NCBI RefSeq assembly: GCF_000010805.1 | Contig: NC_012522.1 | Location: 2,356,001-2,420,000 of the forward strand | DNA length: 64,000 nucleotides | Source of the DNA: Rhodococcus opacus B4 | GTDB lineage: Bacteria; Actinomycetota; Actinomycetes; Mycobacteriales; Mycobacteriaceae | Direction: 5' to 3' | Shown: piece by piece, positions 53,639 to 62,106 of the stretch | Layout of the letters: each line of letters starts with the position of its first letter | Numbering within the stretch: position 1 is the stretch's first letter | Notes under the pieces: model-generated | The model's database searches: none | What the model was told of the DNA's origin: nothing | The model's input: the letters and a program-made list of their open reading frames with translations, nothing else | Made by a program: the position numbers and the translations under genes

Positions 53639-55239
53639 CCGGCGACGCCGATTTCCTCGCCATCGGCATCTGTGCCGCCGTCATCTCCCTCACGTTGTGG
53701 GTGACGTTCGCCGCTTCCCGCCGAAGTCGCAGTGCCACCGGATTCTTCGCCGCGGGCCGCTCGATCACCGGGTGGCAGAACGGGTTCGCGATCGCCGGTG
53801 AGTTCATCTCCGCGGGCAGTTTCCTGGGTACTACGGGCCTGATCTTCTACAAGGGCGTCGACGGCGCCGTCATCCTGTGCACGTCGGTGGTCTCCTTCCT
53901 GCCCGTCCTGTTCCTCCTCGCCGAGAAGATGCGGAACGTCGGAAAGTTCACTCTCGCCGATGTTCTGGTGTTCCGGACCGGTGCACGACGCGTCCGGGTG
54001 GTGGTTGCGCTCAGCACCATCGTCACCGGCACGTTCGTGCTGCTCGCCCAGCTCGTCGCGGCGGGCGTCCTCCTCGAGTCGGTGTCGGGGATCCCGTTCG
54101 GCCTCTCCGTCGTGGTCGCCGGATCGCTGATGGGGATCTACGTCTTCGTCGGCGGAATGCTGGCGACCACGTGGGTTCAGGTGATCAAGTCGTCCATCCT
54201 GTCGATCCTGGCGGTCGTGGTGTGCCTCGGAATCCTCGCGAAGTTCGGCTTCAGCCTCCCCGGCATGCTCGGGGCGGCAACATCGAATGCGAAGGCCGGA
54301 GACGCCATCCTCTCGCCGGGACTGATCTTCGGGCAGACCGGTGCGATCAACCTGATCTCGTACTCCCTCGCATTCGCCCTCGGCACGGCAGGCATGGCAC
54401 ACATCCTGATCCGCTTCTTCACCGTCCCCGAGGCCGCGACGGCGCGGAAGTCGCTCGGCTGGACCGTCGCGCTGTGCAGCGTGTTCTACCTGATCGTCAT
54501 CGTGATGGGCTTCGGCACCGCAGCGCTCCTCGGCCCGGAAGGCGCGGATCGCGTCGGCGCAGGCGGCAATCTCGCGGCACCCACGCTCGTCACGGAACTC
54601 GGCGGGGGCGTCGGCACCGTCGGCGGATCGATCGCGCTGGCCATGGTGGCGGCCGTCGCGTTCGCGAGCATCGTCGCCGTCGTCGCCGGTGTGGTGATCT
54701 CGGCGGCGGGAACGTTCGCGCACGACGTGTGGCCGACCCTCACCCGCAGGAGGGCAGCCGAGCCCGACACGGAGACGTCCGACGCTCGCGAGGCCAAGGT
54801 CGCCCGGTTTGCGGCCGTGGGGTTCAGCGTCATTGCGATCGCGCTGACGATGGCGATCGGCGACACCACGAACATCACGTACTTCATGGGAATGGCGTTC
54901 ATGGTCGCCGGCAGCGCGCACCTGCCGAGCCTGCTGCTCAGCCTGGGCTGGCGGCGGTTCAACAGCACCGGCGCCGTGTGGGGCATCTCGGTGGGACTCG
55001 CATCCACCGTGGTCAGCCTGATGTTCACGGAGGCGCTCTGGCTGGGTAGTGGCCCGGCGCCGCTGACCATCCAGTTGCCGGTGATCATCACCATGCCGCT
55101 CGGGTTGGCCGCCGCCGTCTTCGGTTCGCTCGCCGGCGAACGCCGTCACGGACGTTCGGCCGATCGGGACGAGAAGTTCGCCGAGATGCTGGTGCGCGCC
55201 GAAACCGGAATCGGCGCGGAACTCGCCGAGGCGCACTGA
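53635..55239 (+). CDS. Sodium:solute symporter (ActP-like monocarboxylate permease)
   Basis: 534-residue SSS-family permease with about 13 membrane helices. SRRSRSATGFFAAGRSITGWQNGFAIAGEFISAGSF-type opening (helix 2 and sodium-site region), GGMLATTWVQVIKS and a long ALMVAAVAFASIVAVVAGV segment are as in ActP. The cytoplasmic tail has KFAEMLVRAETGIGAEL. With the SnoaL and DUF485 genes it forms a coupled operon, probably importing an acetate- or propionate-like acid for the nearby CoA ligase and acyl-CoA dehydrogenase. Confidence 0.9.
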   Translation: MTGDADFLAIGICAAVISLTLWVTFAASRRSRSATGFFAAGRSITGWQNGFAIAGEFISAGSFLGTTGLIFYKGVDGAVILCTSVVSFLPVLFLLAEKMRNVGKFTLADVLVFRTGARRVRVVVALSTIVTGTFVLLAQLVAAGVLLESVSGIPFGLSVVVAGSLMGIYVFVGGMLATTWVQVIKSSILSILAVVVCLGILAKFGFSLPGMLGAATSNAKAGDAILSPGLIFGQTGAINLISYSLAFALGTAGMAHILIRFFTVPEAATARKSLGWTVALCSVFYLIVIVMGFGTAALLGPEGADRVGAGGNLAAPTLVTELGGGVGTVGGSIALAMVAAVAFASIVAVVAGVVISAAGTFAHDVWPTLTRRRAAEPDTETSDAREAKVARFAAVGFSVIAIALTMAIGDTTNITYFMGMAFMVAGSAHLPSLLLSLGWRRFNSTGAVWGISVGLASTVVSLMFTEALWLGSGPAPLTIQLPVIITMPLGLAAAVFGSLAGERRHGRSADRDEKFAEMLVRAETGIGAELAEAH

Positions 55240-55247
55240 CCCTCGAC

Positions 55248-55277
55248 CCAGGGCGCGCTGCTTCTCGCGCGCCCTGG
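55248..55277 (+). terminator. Hairpin after the symporter gene
   Basis: CCAGGGCGCG and its complement form a 10-bp stem around a 10-nt loop, 8 bp after the symporter stop codon. No T-tract follows. Confidence 0.65.
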
Positions 55278-55538
55278 ATCACGCCGCGCGCGTTCACCGA
55301 CGCGACTCGGAACGAACCGGGCAACCTGTGGTTCTACTGGTCGCGCGCGGTGGAGGATCCGAACCTGTACGTCCTCGTCGAAGCGTTCCGCGACGACGCC
55401 GCCGCCCACGTGCAGAGCGACCATTTCCGGAACGCGCTGGCCACCTTGAAGCCGGCCCTCGCCCAGACGCCGCGGATCATCAACACCACGATCGACGCCA
55501 CCGAGTGGCCCCTGATGGGTGAACTCGAAGTGGACTGA
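55278..55538 (+). pseudogene. 5'-truncated antibiotic-biosynthesis monooxygenase (YgiN-like) remnant
   Basis: The plus-strand frame ending at 55538 encodes FTDATRNEPGNLWFYWSR, then VEDPNLYVLVEAFRDDAAAH and SDHFRNALATLKPALAQTP: the C-terminal two thirds of an ABM-fold small monooxygenase or quinol oxidase-like protein. The N-terminal beta-strand and start codon are missing; the sequence begins directly after the symporter terminator. A GTG at 55350 could start a 62-residue stub, but it lacks a ribosome site. Confidence 0.65.
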
Positions 55539-55590
55539 CCCCGTCCGGCTTCACCCTGAAGCCGCGAGCACGGCGCGTTAGCCTGGAATC

Positions 55591-56289
55591 GTGGCTTCCG
55601 ATCTCACCGACTTCGACGCAGTGATCTTCGACTTCTCCGGCACGCTGTTCCGGCTGGAGGAGGACGACAGTTGGATGTCCGACCTCACCGACCACGACGG
55701 TGAACCGTTCGACCTCCACCAGCAGGCCGAGTTGATGCGGCGCATGACGGCGCCGGTCGGCCAGACCGTCGAGATGGACGCCGCCGAACACCACGCATGG
55801 ACCAACCGCGACCTCGACCCCCGCTTCCACCGGCAGGCGTACCTCGACGTGCTGCGCAAGTCCGGGGTCGCGCACGAGGACCAGGCGGTCGGGCTGTACG
55901 AGCGGCTGATCGACCCGGGGTGCTGGAGCGCGTACCCCGACACGGCGGAAGTGCTTGCGGCACTGAAGGACCGTGGAATCAAGGTCGCCGTGCTGAGCAA
56001 CATCGCGTTCGACATCCGGCCCGCGTTCGTGGATCTGGGTGTGGAACACCTCGTCGACGAGTTCGTGCTGTCGTTCGAGGTGGGTGCGGTCAAACCAGAC
56101 CCGAAGATCTTCGAGCACGCCCTCGCCGCGCTCGGCTCCGAGCCCGGACGCACCCTGATGATCGGCGACAGCGAGGAAGCCGACGGCGCCGCGCGGAAGG
56201 TGGGCTGCGCCTTCGCCCTCGTCGACCCCGTCCCCCTCGCGGAACGTCCGGACGGCCTGCGAACTGCGTTGAGTGCCTTCGGCCTGTGA
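55591..56289 (+). CDS. HAD family hydrolase
   Basis: 232 residues. Motif I is VIFDFSGTLF, so the nucleophile Asp14 is present but the usual second Asp is Ser16. Motif II lies in VAVLSNIAFD, the lysine in GAVKPDPKIF and motif IV in MIGDSEEADG. The first Asp and DS pair suggest activity, though the Ser change is unlike ordinary phosphatases. GTG start at 55591. Its TGA stop is formed by the left arm of the palindrome 56286-56325. Confidence 0.87.
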   Translation: MASDLTDFDAVIFDFSGTLFRLEEDDSWMSDLTDHDGEPFDLHQQAELMRRMTAPVGQTVEMDAAEHHAWTNRDLDPRFHRQAYLDVLRKSGVAHEDQAVGLYERLIDPGCWSAYPDTAEVLAALKDRGIKVAVLSNIAFDIRPAFVDLGVEHLVDEFVLSFEVGAVKPDPKIFEHALAALGSEPGRTLMIGDSEEADGAARKVGCAFALVDPVPLAERPDGLRTALSAFGL

Positions 56290-56325
56290 GTACTTGTTGA
56301 CGTCCCGCGGTTAACAAGTACTCAC
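56286..56325. repeat. GTGAGTACTT palindromic repeat, copy 1 (shared terminator)
   Basis: Arms GTGAGTACTTGTTGAC and GTTAACAAGTACTCAC pair over 16 bp with one mismatch. The arms supply TGA stop codons for both converging genes: 56287-56289 for the HAD gene and 56324-56322 for the DapB-like gene. Three related copies or parts occur at 57463, 61622 and 62107. Confidence 0.8.
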
Positions 56326-57398
56326 GAGCGCAGCAAACCGCGACCCGTGACGAGCGGCAGGTCGAGTGCGGTCACCAGGCCGGGCTTCGCCTCGACCACC
56401 GCCCGCACCGAATTCACCAGGCGCATCGCGGTGACGATCATCCCCGACACGTTGTGGTCGCCGTTCTCGCCGTGGTGATTGAACTCGACGGTCATCATCG
56501 GTTCGCCGGTGATGTCGATGCGGTAGCACCCGTCGCCGCGGGTGGGTTTCGGCCAGTCCGGTTGCTGGTCGGGGTGCGTGCGGGTGACGTGCTCGAGGAC
56601 CACACGGGGCACCCCGTCGACCGAACCGATGACTTCGAACCGCACCGCCGCCGCCGTCCCCTTCGCGATGTGGCACGACAGTATGTCCAGGTCTTCCTCG
56701 GCGGGGACGCGTTCGAACTTCTCGACAAGCGGTTCGTCCAGGGTGACGTCCAGTCCCGCGGCGATCTGGCGGACGACGCTTCCCCACGCCAACGACAGCA
56801 CCCCAGGCTGGAACAGCATCGGCGTCTCCTCGACGGGTTTGCCGAAGCCGAAGATCTCGCTCATCACCACCGGCTGGTAGTAGGTGGAGTAGTCGGCGAT
56901 CTCGGAGCAGCGCACCTCGTCGATCCGCTGCGACAGGCTCGTCATGGCCAGCGGGAGAACGTCGTTCGCGAACCCGGGGTCGATACCGTTCACGTGGAGA
57001 CTCGCGCCTCCCCGCTCGCCGGCGCCGCGGATGCGGTCGACGAGTTCATCGGGGACCACGCCGATCGGGTACTGCAACAGAACCGGACCCGAGGACACGA
57101 CGTTGATGCCGGCCTCGAGGAACGAGATCAGGTCCTCGATGGCGTCGAAGATGCGGTCGTCCGTCATCGCGGTGTGCACGATGCAGTCGGGTTTCAGGGC
57201 GAGAAGCGCCGCCTTGTCGTCGGTTGCCGTCACCCCGAGATCCCGTCCGAGGCCCGCCAGCTCACCGGCATCCTTCCCGGCCTTCTCCGGGTCGGACACC
57301 CACACGCCGACCAGTTCGAGGTCGTCGCGGGCGTCGATGCCTGCGATGGCGTGACGCCCGACCGTACCGGTGGACCATTCGACGACGCGATAGCTCAT
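56322..57398 (-). CDS. DapB-like NAD(P)-dependent oxidoreductase
   Basis: 358 residues. MSYRVVEWSTGTVGRHAIAG is a Rossmann start with GTVG, and FEAGINVVSSGPVLLQYP, GIDPGFANDVLPLAMTSLS and SEIADYSTYYQP recur in proteins annotated as dihydrodipicolinate reductase-like or 2,4-diaminopentanoate dehydrogenase-like. It is not a classical DapB; rhodococci have several such paralogues with unknown substrates. It is followed by the shared palindrome 56286-56325. Confidence 0.83.
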   Translation of the reverse strand: MSYRVVEWSTGTVGRHAIAGIDARDDLELVGVWVSDPEKAGKDAGELAGLGRDLGVTATDDKAALLALKPDCIVHTAMTDDRIFDAIEDLISFLEAGINVVSSGPVLLQYPIGVVPDELVDRIRGAGERGGASLHVNGIDPGFANDVLPLAMTSLSQRIDEVRCSEIADYSTYYQPVVMSEIFGFGKPVEETPMLFQPGVLSLAWGSVVRQIAAGLDVTLDEPLVEKFERVPAEEDLDILSCHIAKGTAAAVRFEVIGSVDGVPRVVLEHVTRTHPDQQPDWPKPTRGDGCYRIDITGEPMMTVEFNHHGENGDHNVSGMIVTAMRLVNSVRAVVEAKPGLVTALDLPLVTGRGLLRS

Positions 57399-57462
57399 GA
57401 GTTCTCTCCCTGTCCAGAAGTAGTACCCCTCCCGCGAATGTAACAGGTTCTAGTGCTCCGGT

Positions 57463-57504
57463 CGTGAGTACTTGTCAACCACGGGCGGTTAATAAGTACT
57501 CACG
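57463..57504. repeat. GTGAGTACTT palindromic repeat, copy 2
   Basis: 18-bp arms, CGTGAGTACTTGTCAACC and GGTTAATAAGTACTCACG, with two mismatches. Unlike copy 1 it lies between the starts of two divergent genes (57398 and 57531), so it is not in a normal terminator position. Confidence 0.75.
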
Positions 57505-57530
57505 GGTGCGGAGCGCCCTAAGCTGGGTCG

Positions 57531-57881
57531 ATGAGCGAAGCCGACCCGCAACGAGTGGGTGCTCTCGACGTCGTGGCCTTCGCCTGTGAGATCGCGATGC
57601 TGGTCCTGCTCGCTGTCGCGGGGTGGTCGCTCGCGAACTCGACGGTCGTTCAGGTGGTACTCGCGTCGCTCCTCCCGGTGGCAGCTGCCACGATCTGGGG
57701 TGTCGCCATGGCACCGAAATCGAGCCGACGACTACCCAACCCCGCACGACTGGTCGCCCAGACCGCTCTGTTCGCGGCGACCGGCGTACTCGTTGCATCC
57801 GCCGGTCACCCGTGGTGGGGGTTGGCCTTCGCCGTCGTGGCGACGGCGACGTTCGCGGCTCGCTCACACACACCGGAGTAG
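57531..57881 (+). CDS. DUF2568 (YrdB-like) membrane protein
   Basis: 116 residues with four predicted transmembrane helices (about 13-33, 38-60, 72-88 and 92-112). The central WGVAMAPKSSRRLPNPARL matches the DUF2568 loop. Function is unknown. ATG at 57531, close to the palindrome at 57463-57504. Confidence 0.83.
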   Translation: MSEADPQRVGALDVVAFACEIAMLVLLAVAGWSLANSTVVQVVLASLLPVAAATIWGVAMAPKSSRRLPNPARLVAQTALFAATGVLVASAGHPWWGLAFAVVATATFAARSHTPE

Positions 57882-57885
57882 AGGA

Positions 57886-57954
57886 CTACCAGCGGTACCC
57901 GAGCAGGCCGAGAACGAATTCGAGCCAGTCGGGCAGTCCGGGGTCACGGAACAT
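57886..57954 (-). CDS. Candidate 22-residue small protein upstream of alkB
   Basis: ATG at 57954, preceded by AAGGAG at 6-8 nt, opens 22 codons beginning MFRDPGLPDWLEFVL and ending GYRW before TAG. The peptide is amphipathic, with three aromatic or Trp residues. It is antisense to nothing annotated and converges on the DUF2568 gene with 4 bp between stop codons. It could be a genuine small membrane-associated peptide or chance; no homologue is claimed. Confidence 0.45.
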   Translation of the reverse strand: MFRDPGLPDWLEFVLGLLGYRW

Positions 57955-58031
57955 CGGGGGCTCCTTCACACGGTGAAACGGTGTCGCACTGTCCATCGGC
58001 CGGCATGCCTCCGCCGTTAGAGCGTCGCGTC

Positions 58032-58045
58032 AGATTTACAAATCT
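58032..58045. promoter_or_regulatory. Operator candidate upstream of alkB
   Basis: AGATTT-AC-AAATCT, perfect 6-bp arms, lies in the AT-rich part of the 189-bp region between the small ORF and alkB, 99 bp before the alkB start. AlkU, the TetR repressor encoded at the end of the same operon, is the likely ligand. A second imperfect repeat (TCTAGA ... ATCTA) follows within 20 bp. Confidence 0.45.
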
Positions 58046-58143
58046 CTACTTTTGTCTAGACCTTGGATCTAAGTGCGTGTACTGTCCATTCCAGAGTGAG
58101 CTGGTTCATACCGCGACAGCTACTGGACGAGGAGGTTCGGACC

Positions 58144-59376
58144 GTGACGACGTCGGATATCGGCAGAACGACAGAGGAAGCACCACCGGAAGCCTGGCGC
58201 GACCGCAAGCGCTACCTGTGGCTGATGGGGTTGATACCCCCGACCGCGCTGTTCCTCGCCGCGGGGCTGGTGTGGGCCTTCAACCAACTCGGATGGTCGG
58301 CGGTGGCTCCGGTGTGGTGGTGGATCGGCGCCCTGTTGCTGTTCATCGTGCTCCCGATCCTCGACAGGTTCTTCGGACCCGACGGCCAGAATCCGCCCGA
58401 GGAAGTGATGGAACAGCTCGAGAACGACAGGTACTACCGGTACTGCACCTACATATTCATTCCGTTCCAGCTGGCGAGCCTGGTGTTCGCGTGCTACCTC
58501 TGGTCGGCGGACAGCCTGTCCTGGCTCGGCATCGACGGCGGCCTCGGACTGGTGTCGAAGATCGGTGTCGCGTTCAGCGTCGCCGTCATGGGCGGCATCG
58601 GCATCAACACCGCCCACGAGATGGGTCACAAGAAGACCGACCTCGAACGCTGGCTGGCCAAGATCACTCTCGCGCAGACCTTTTACGGCCACTTCTACAT
58701 CGAGCACAACCGCGGCCACCACGTCCGGGTCGCGACACCCGAGGACCCGGCGAGTTCACGTTTCGGAGAAAGCTTCTGGACGTTCCTCCCCCGCAGCGTG
58801 TGGGGCAGCCTGAAGTCGTCGTGGGAGCTCGAGAAATCCCGGATGCAGCGACTCGGCAAGAGCACGTGGAGCATTCACAACGACGTGCTCAACGCGTGGC
58901 TCATGTCGGTGGTGCTGTTCGGCGCGCTCATCGCGATATTCGGTCCGGTCGTCATCCCGTTCCTGGTCATCCAGGCCGTCTACGGTTTCTCGCTCCTCGA
59001 AACGGTCAACTACCTCGAGCACTACGGCCTGATGCGTCAGAAGACCGCCAGCGGCCGATACGAGCGTTGCGCGCCCGCACACAGCTGGAACTCCGACCAC
59101 ATCGTGACCAACATCTTCCTGTACCACCTGCAGCGCCACAGCGACCATCACGCGAACCCGACGCGGCGGTACCAGACGCTGCGGAGCATGGACGGCGCCC
59201 CCAATCTGCCCAGCGGATACGCCAGCATGATCACGCTCGCGTACGTCCCGCCGCTGTGGCGCAAGGTGATGGACCACCGGGTGCTCGACCACTACGACGG
59301 CGACATCACCCGCGTGAACATCCAACCCGGTAAGCGCGAGAAGGTTCTGGCCAAGTACGACGGCGGAGTTCGGTGA
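58144..59376 (+). CDS. alkB: Alkane 1-monooxygenase
   Basis: 410-residue integral-membrane non-haem di-iron enzyme with six membrane segments. Histidine boxes are HEMGH (His158/His162), EHNRGHH (His188, His192, His193), NYLEHYG (His293) and LQRHSDHH (His332, His335, His336), the full AlkB set. The GTG at 58144 follows GAGGAGG at 8-9 nt; the longer frame is not needed. It hydroxylates medium-chain n-alkanes at C1 using electrons from the rubredoxins encoded next. The stop overlaps rubA1 (TGATG). Confidence 0.96.
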   Translation: MTTSDIGRTTEEAPPEAWRDRKRYLWLMGLIPPTALFLAAGLVWAFNQLGWSAVAPVWWWIGALLLFIVLPILDRFFGPDGQNPPEEVMEQLENDRYYRYCTYIFIPFQLASLVFACYLWSADSLSWLGIDGGLGLVSKIGVAFSVAVMGGIGINTAHEMGHKKTDLERWLAKITLAQTFYGHFYIEHNRGHHVRVATPEDPASSRFGESFWTFLPRSVWGSLKSSWELEKSRMQRLGKSTWSIHNDVLNAWLMSVVLFGALIAIFGPVVIPFLVIQAVYGFSLLETVNYLEHYGLMRQKTASGRYERCAPAHSWNSDHIVTNIFLYHLQRHSDHHANPTRRYQTLRSMDGAPNLPSGYASMITLAYVPPLWRKVMDHRVLDHYDGDITRVNIQPGKREKVLAKYDGGVR

Positions 59377-59543
59377 TGGCCGCCTACCAGTGCCCGGTCT
59401 GCGACTATGTCTACGACGAAGCGTCCGGCGCACCCCGTGAAGGATTCCCCGCAGGCACCCCGTGGGCCGATGTTCCCGAAGATTGGCCGTGTCCCGACTG
59501 CGGGGTCCGCGAGAAGATCGATTTCGAAACGAAGGTGGCGTGA
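59376..59543 (+). CDS. rubA1: Rubredoxin (first of pair)
   Basis: 55 residues, too short for most ORF filters. Two C-x2-C knuckles, [10 protein letters not shown] and CPDCGVREK, bind one iron. It is shorter at the N-terminus than the second rubredoxin. In rhodococci the first of the two is the AlkG1 type, often unable to reduce AlkB by itself. The ATG overlaps the alkB stop by one base. Confidence 0.92.
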   Translation: MAAYQCPVCDYVYDEASGAPREGFPAGTPWADVPEDWPCPDCGVREKIDFETKVA

Positions 59544-59544
59544 C

Positions 59545-59730
59545 ATGAGTACCGATTTCAAGCTTTTCCGCTGTGCCCAATGCGGATTCGAGTACGACGA
59601 GGCCGAAGGCTGGCCGGAGGACGGCATCGAGCCGGGCACCAGGTGGGACGACATTCCCGACGACTGGTCGTGCCCCGACTGCGGGGCAGCCAAGGCCGAT
59701 TTCGACATGGTCGAGGTCAGCCGGGCGTGA
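59545..59730 (+). CDS. rubA2: Rubredoxin (second of pair, AlkG2-like)
   Basis: 61 residues with [19 protein letters not shown] and [16 protein letters not shown], the extended form that passes electrons to AlkB. It starts one base after the rubA1 stop and its stop overlaps the rubB GTG (GTGA). Confidence 0.94.
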   Translation: MSTDFKLFRCAQCGFEYDEAEGWPEDGIEPGTRWDDIPDDWSCPDCGAAKADFDMVEVSRA

Positions 59731-61001
59731 GTACCGTGCCGAATCCGTCCACCGCACTGTCGACGGTCGTGATCGTCGGGTCGGGCATCGCGGGGGCGAG
59801 CGCCGCGCAGACGCTCCGCTCGGAAGGTTTCCGCGGGCGCGTCGTCCTGATCGGCGACGAACCCTCGCCGCCGTATCGCCGCCCGACGGTGTCGAAAGAC
59901 CTCCTGTCCGGTGCCATCGCCGCGGAGAAGGCTGCGCTGAAGCCGGACTCGTTCTGGGACGAGCAGGACATCGAATTGATCGCCGGTGCAACGGCAGTCG
60001 AACTCGACGCACGACAGAAGACGCTGACGTTGTCCTCCGGGGAAACACTGCATTTCAGTGCTCTGCTGCTCGCGACCGGCGGCCGCGCCCGCCGACTCGA
60101 CGGCGTCTCCGGTGCGGACGTCTTCACACTGCGCTCGATGGCCGATGCCGATCCGCTTCGGGCGTCGATTCAGCGGACCGGTTCCCTCCTCGTGATCGGT
60201 GGGGGCTTGATCGGGTGTGAGGTCGCCGCGACGGCACGGTCGCTGGGCGCGGAGGTCACCGTTCTCGAACGGGATCCGTCGCTCCTCAGTCGCATCGTGC
60301 CCCCGGACGTCTCGACGATGATCGCCGCACTGCATTCCGACAACGACGTCGACGTCTGCACGAACGTCGCGCTCGTGTCGCTCCATATGAGCGGCGACGG
60401 ATCCGCCGTGGCCACGGCGGCCGATGGCCGCACCTGGAGTGCCGGGACCGTCCTCGTCTCGGTCGGCACCGTCCCCGAGGTGACACTTGCCGTCGCGGCG
60501 GGACTGCGCGTCGACAACGGCATCACCGTCGACGGGCATTTTCGCACGTCGGCCGACGGCGTCTTCGCCGCCGGCGACGCCGCCGACATTCCCGGGGCGC
60601 GTAACGGCGAACGGTATCGCTCCGAGCACTGGAACGGCGCTCAGGCACAAGGGATTGCCGCCGCGCACTCCATCCTCGGCAATCCCGTACCGTTCAAGGA
60701 CGTCCCGTGGGGGTGGTCCACGCAGTACGGCCACACCGTGCAGTTCGCCGGCGCAACCCGCTTCGACGACGACTACGTGGTCCGCGGTTCGATCGCGGAT
60801 CGCGATTTCACGGCGATCGCGGTACGCGACAACACACCGGTCGGAGCCATCGCCGTGGGCCGTCCGAAAGACCTCCGGACCGTGCGCACGATGATCGCCC
60901 AAGGCGGGACGGTCGACCGCACCGCGTTGGCTGACGAGTCGGTCGCGCTCACAGACGTGCCCGCCGGCGAGCGGAAAGGGTTGGTAACGCCCGCCCGCTA
61001 G
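59727..61001 (+). CDS. rubB: Rubredoxin reductase (FAD, NADH-dependent)
   Basis: 424 residues. FAD motif [35 protein letters not shown] motif [15 protein letters not shown], and the C-terminal [12 protein letters not shown]. It belongs to the same reductase family as the protein at 38019 but has its own partner. GTG start at 59727 overlaps rubA2. It supplies electrons to the two rubredoxins. Confidence 0.93.
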   Translation: MSTVPNPSTALSTVVIVGSGIAGASAAQTLRSEGFRGRVVLIGDEPSPPYRRPTVSKDLLSGAIAAEKAALKPDSFWDEQDIELIAGATAVELDARQKTLTLSSGETLHFSALLLATGGRARRLDGVSGADVFTLRSMADADPLRASIQRTGSLLVIGGGLIGCEVAATARSLGAEVTVLERDPSLLSRIVPPDVSTMIAALHSDNDVDVCTNVALVSLHMSGDGSAVATAADGRTWSAGTVLVSVGTVPEVTLAVAAGLRVDNGITVDGHFRTSADGVFAAGDAADIPGARNGERYRSEHWNGAQAQGIAAAHSILGNPVPFKDVPWGWSTQYGHTVQFAGATRFDDDYVVRGSIADRDFTAIAVRDNTPVGAIAVGRPKDLRTVRTMIAQGGTVDRTALADESVALTDVPAGERKGLVTPAR

Positions 61002-61011
61002 CATCGACGTC

Positions 61012-61626
61012 ATGTCCGCACACGACCGCGCCGAGCGTCAGAGCCGGTACCGGCTCGCCGCGACGTCGCTGATGCGGGAGACGACCCTCGATGCGCTGCG
61101 GGAACTGCTCCTCGAACGTCCGTGGCCGACGATCACCATGACCGACGTCGCGGTCGCCGCCGGCATGAGCAGGCAGACGATCTACAAGGAGTTCCGGTCG
61201 CGGCGCGGCCTGGCGGAGGGATACGCCCTTCGGCTGACCGACAGCCTCGTCACCGTCATCGAGTCCGCGTTGTACGACAACCCTGGCGACGTGACAACCG
61301 CTCTGCGGCAAGGCTATGCGACGTTCTTCGAACTCAGCGGCGCCGATCCCCTGGTGCTGTCGCTGCACCAGGGGCAGGCGCCCGAGGACCTGCTGCGCTT
61401 GATCACCACGGACAGCGACATCATCATCCGCCCCGCGGCCGAACGGCTCGCCGAGACATTGCAGCGGTCGTGGGTGAACGCCTCCCCCGAAGACGCGGAC
61501 ATCCTCGCGCACGCCATCGTCCGGCTTGCGTTGAGTTTCATCGCCAACCCACCGGAAGACACCGCGACCGCGTCGGCGAACACGGCCCGGCTCTTCGCGC
61601 CGTTTTTGCGCCTTCGGCGCCCGTGA
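61012..61626 (+). CDS. alkU: TetR family regulator of the alkane operon
   Basis: 204 residues. Helix-turn-helix DALRELLLERPWPTITMTDV then AVAAGMSRQTIYKEF. It ends the alkB-rubA1-rubA2-rubB cluster, the standard rhodococcal position for AlkU. It probably binds near the palindrome 58032-58045. Its TGA stop (61624-61626) lies in a half copy of the palindromic repeat family, CGTGAGTACTTATTAA, at 61622-61637. Confidence 0.9.
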   Translation: MSAHDRAERQSRYRLAATSLMRETTLDALRELLLERPWPTITMTDVAVAAGMSRQTIYKEFRSRRGLAEGYALRLTDSLVTVIESALYDNPGDVTTALRQGYATFFELSGADPLVLSLHQGQAPEDLLRLITTDSDIIIRPAAERLAETLQRSWVNASPEDADILAHAIVRLALSFIANPPEDTATASANTARLFAPFLRLRRP

Positions 61627-61904
61627 GTACTTATTAAAGAAGGTGCAACGACGTCCACCTTTGTCCCCAGCAATTCGGACAGTTCGTCGGCCAGGCCCAG
61701 CATCGACACAACCTGCTCGTAGTCCGGAGCATCGATACTGACCAACAAATCGATATCACTGTCAGCCCCCGCGTCGCCTCGGGCGACCGACCCGAACAAC
61801 TGGACATCGAATGCACCGTACTTCGTGAAGACCCGTCGCACTTCGTCGCGATGTGCGGTCAGGACCGCTCGCAGCCGTTCGCTGTGGGGCGTAGGTGCAG
61901 CCAT
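61314..61904 (-). pseudogene. MNT-type nucleotidyltransferase with replaced C-terminus
   Basis: From the ATG at 61904 (GGAAGG 8 nt upstream) the first ~88 residues are a minimal nucleotidyltransferase: FGSVARGDAGADSDIDLLVS carries Gly38-Ser39 and the Asp50/Asp52 pair. Ordinary family members end about 15-25 residues later. Here the frame instead enters the palindrome half at 61637 and runs antisense through alkU to 61314, giving a foreign basic tail. No HEPN-type partner gene is seen. It is probably a broken toxin-antitoxin-type gene. Confidence 0.65.
61622..61637 (+). repeat. GTGAGTACTT repeat, left half only (copy 3)
   Basis: CGTGAGTACTTATTAA matches the left arm of the complete copy at 62107-62148 exactly, but the right arm is missing here. 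The intervening 470 bp carries a nucleotidyltransferase fragment. The two identical left arms flank that segment like a target duplication. Confidence 0.65.
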
Positions 61905-62106
61905 GTCGACGTCCTTCCGCTGCCGACGCTCGCTTTCACGGTACCTTTCATCCGCGCGAGTGTGACGACATCTACATCGCACTCGACGTACATTCGATTC
62001 GAACTGATGTGCCGTTCGCATTGACCACGTTCCTCCGTCCCACCTCCCGAGCGCACCGATTGGCTTCAGCAGCAAGAGGATTTGCGTGTTCGGGGGCTCC
62101 ACCCCT

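Noticed and set aside
62013-62025. GTTCGCATTGA resembling the 757/2401 operator
   Set aside because: Only one half matches and there is no inverted second arm, so it is treated as chance.
61859-62056. Possible antitoxin gene upstream of the nucleotidyltransferase
   Set aside because: The overlapping frames there show no recognisable antitoxin or HEPN motif and no ribosome site.
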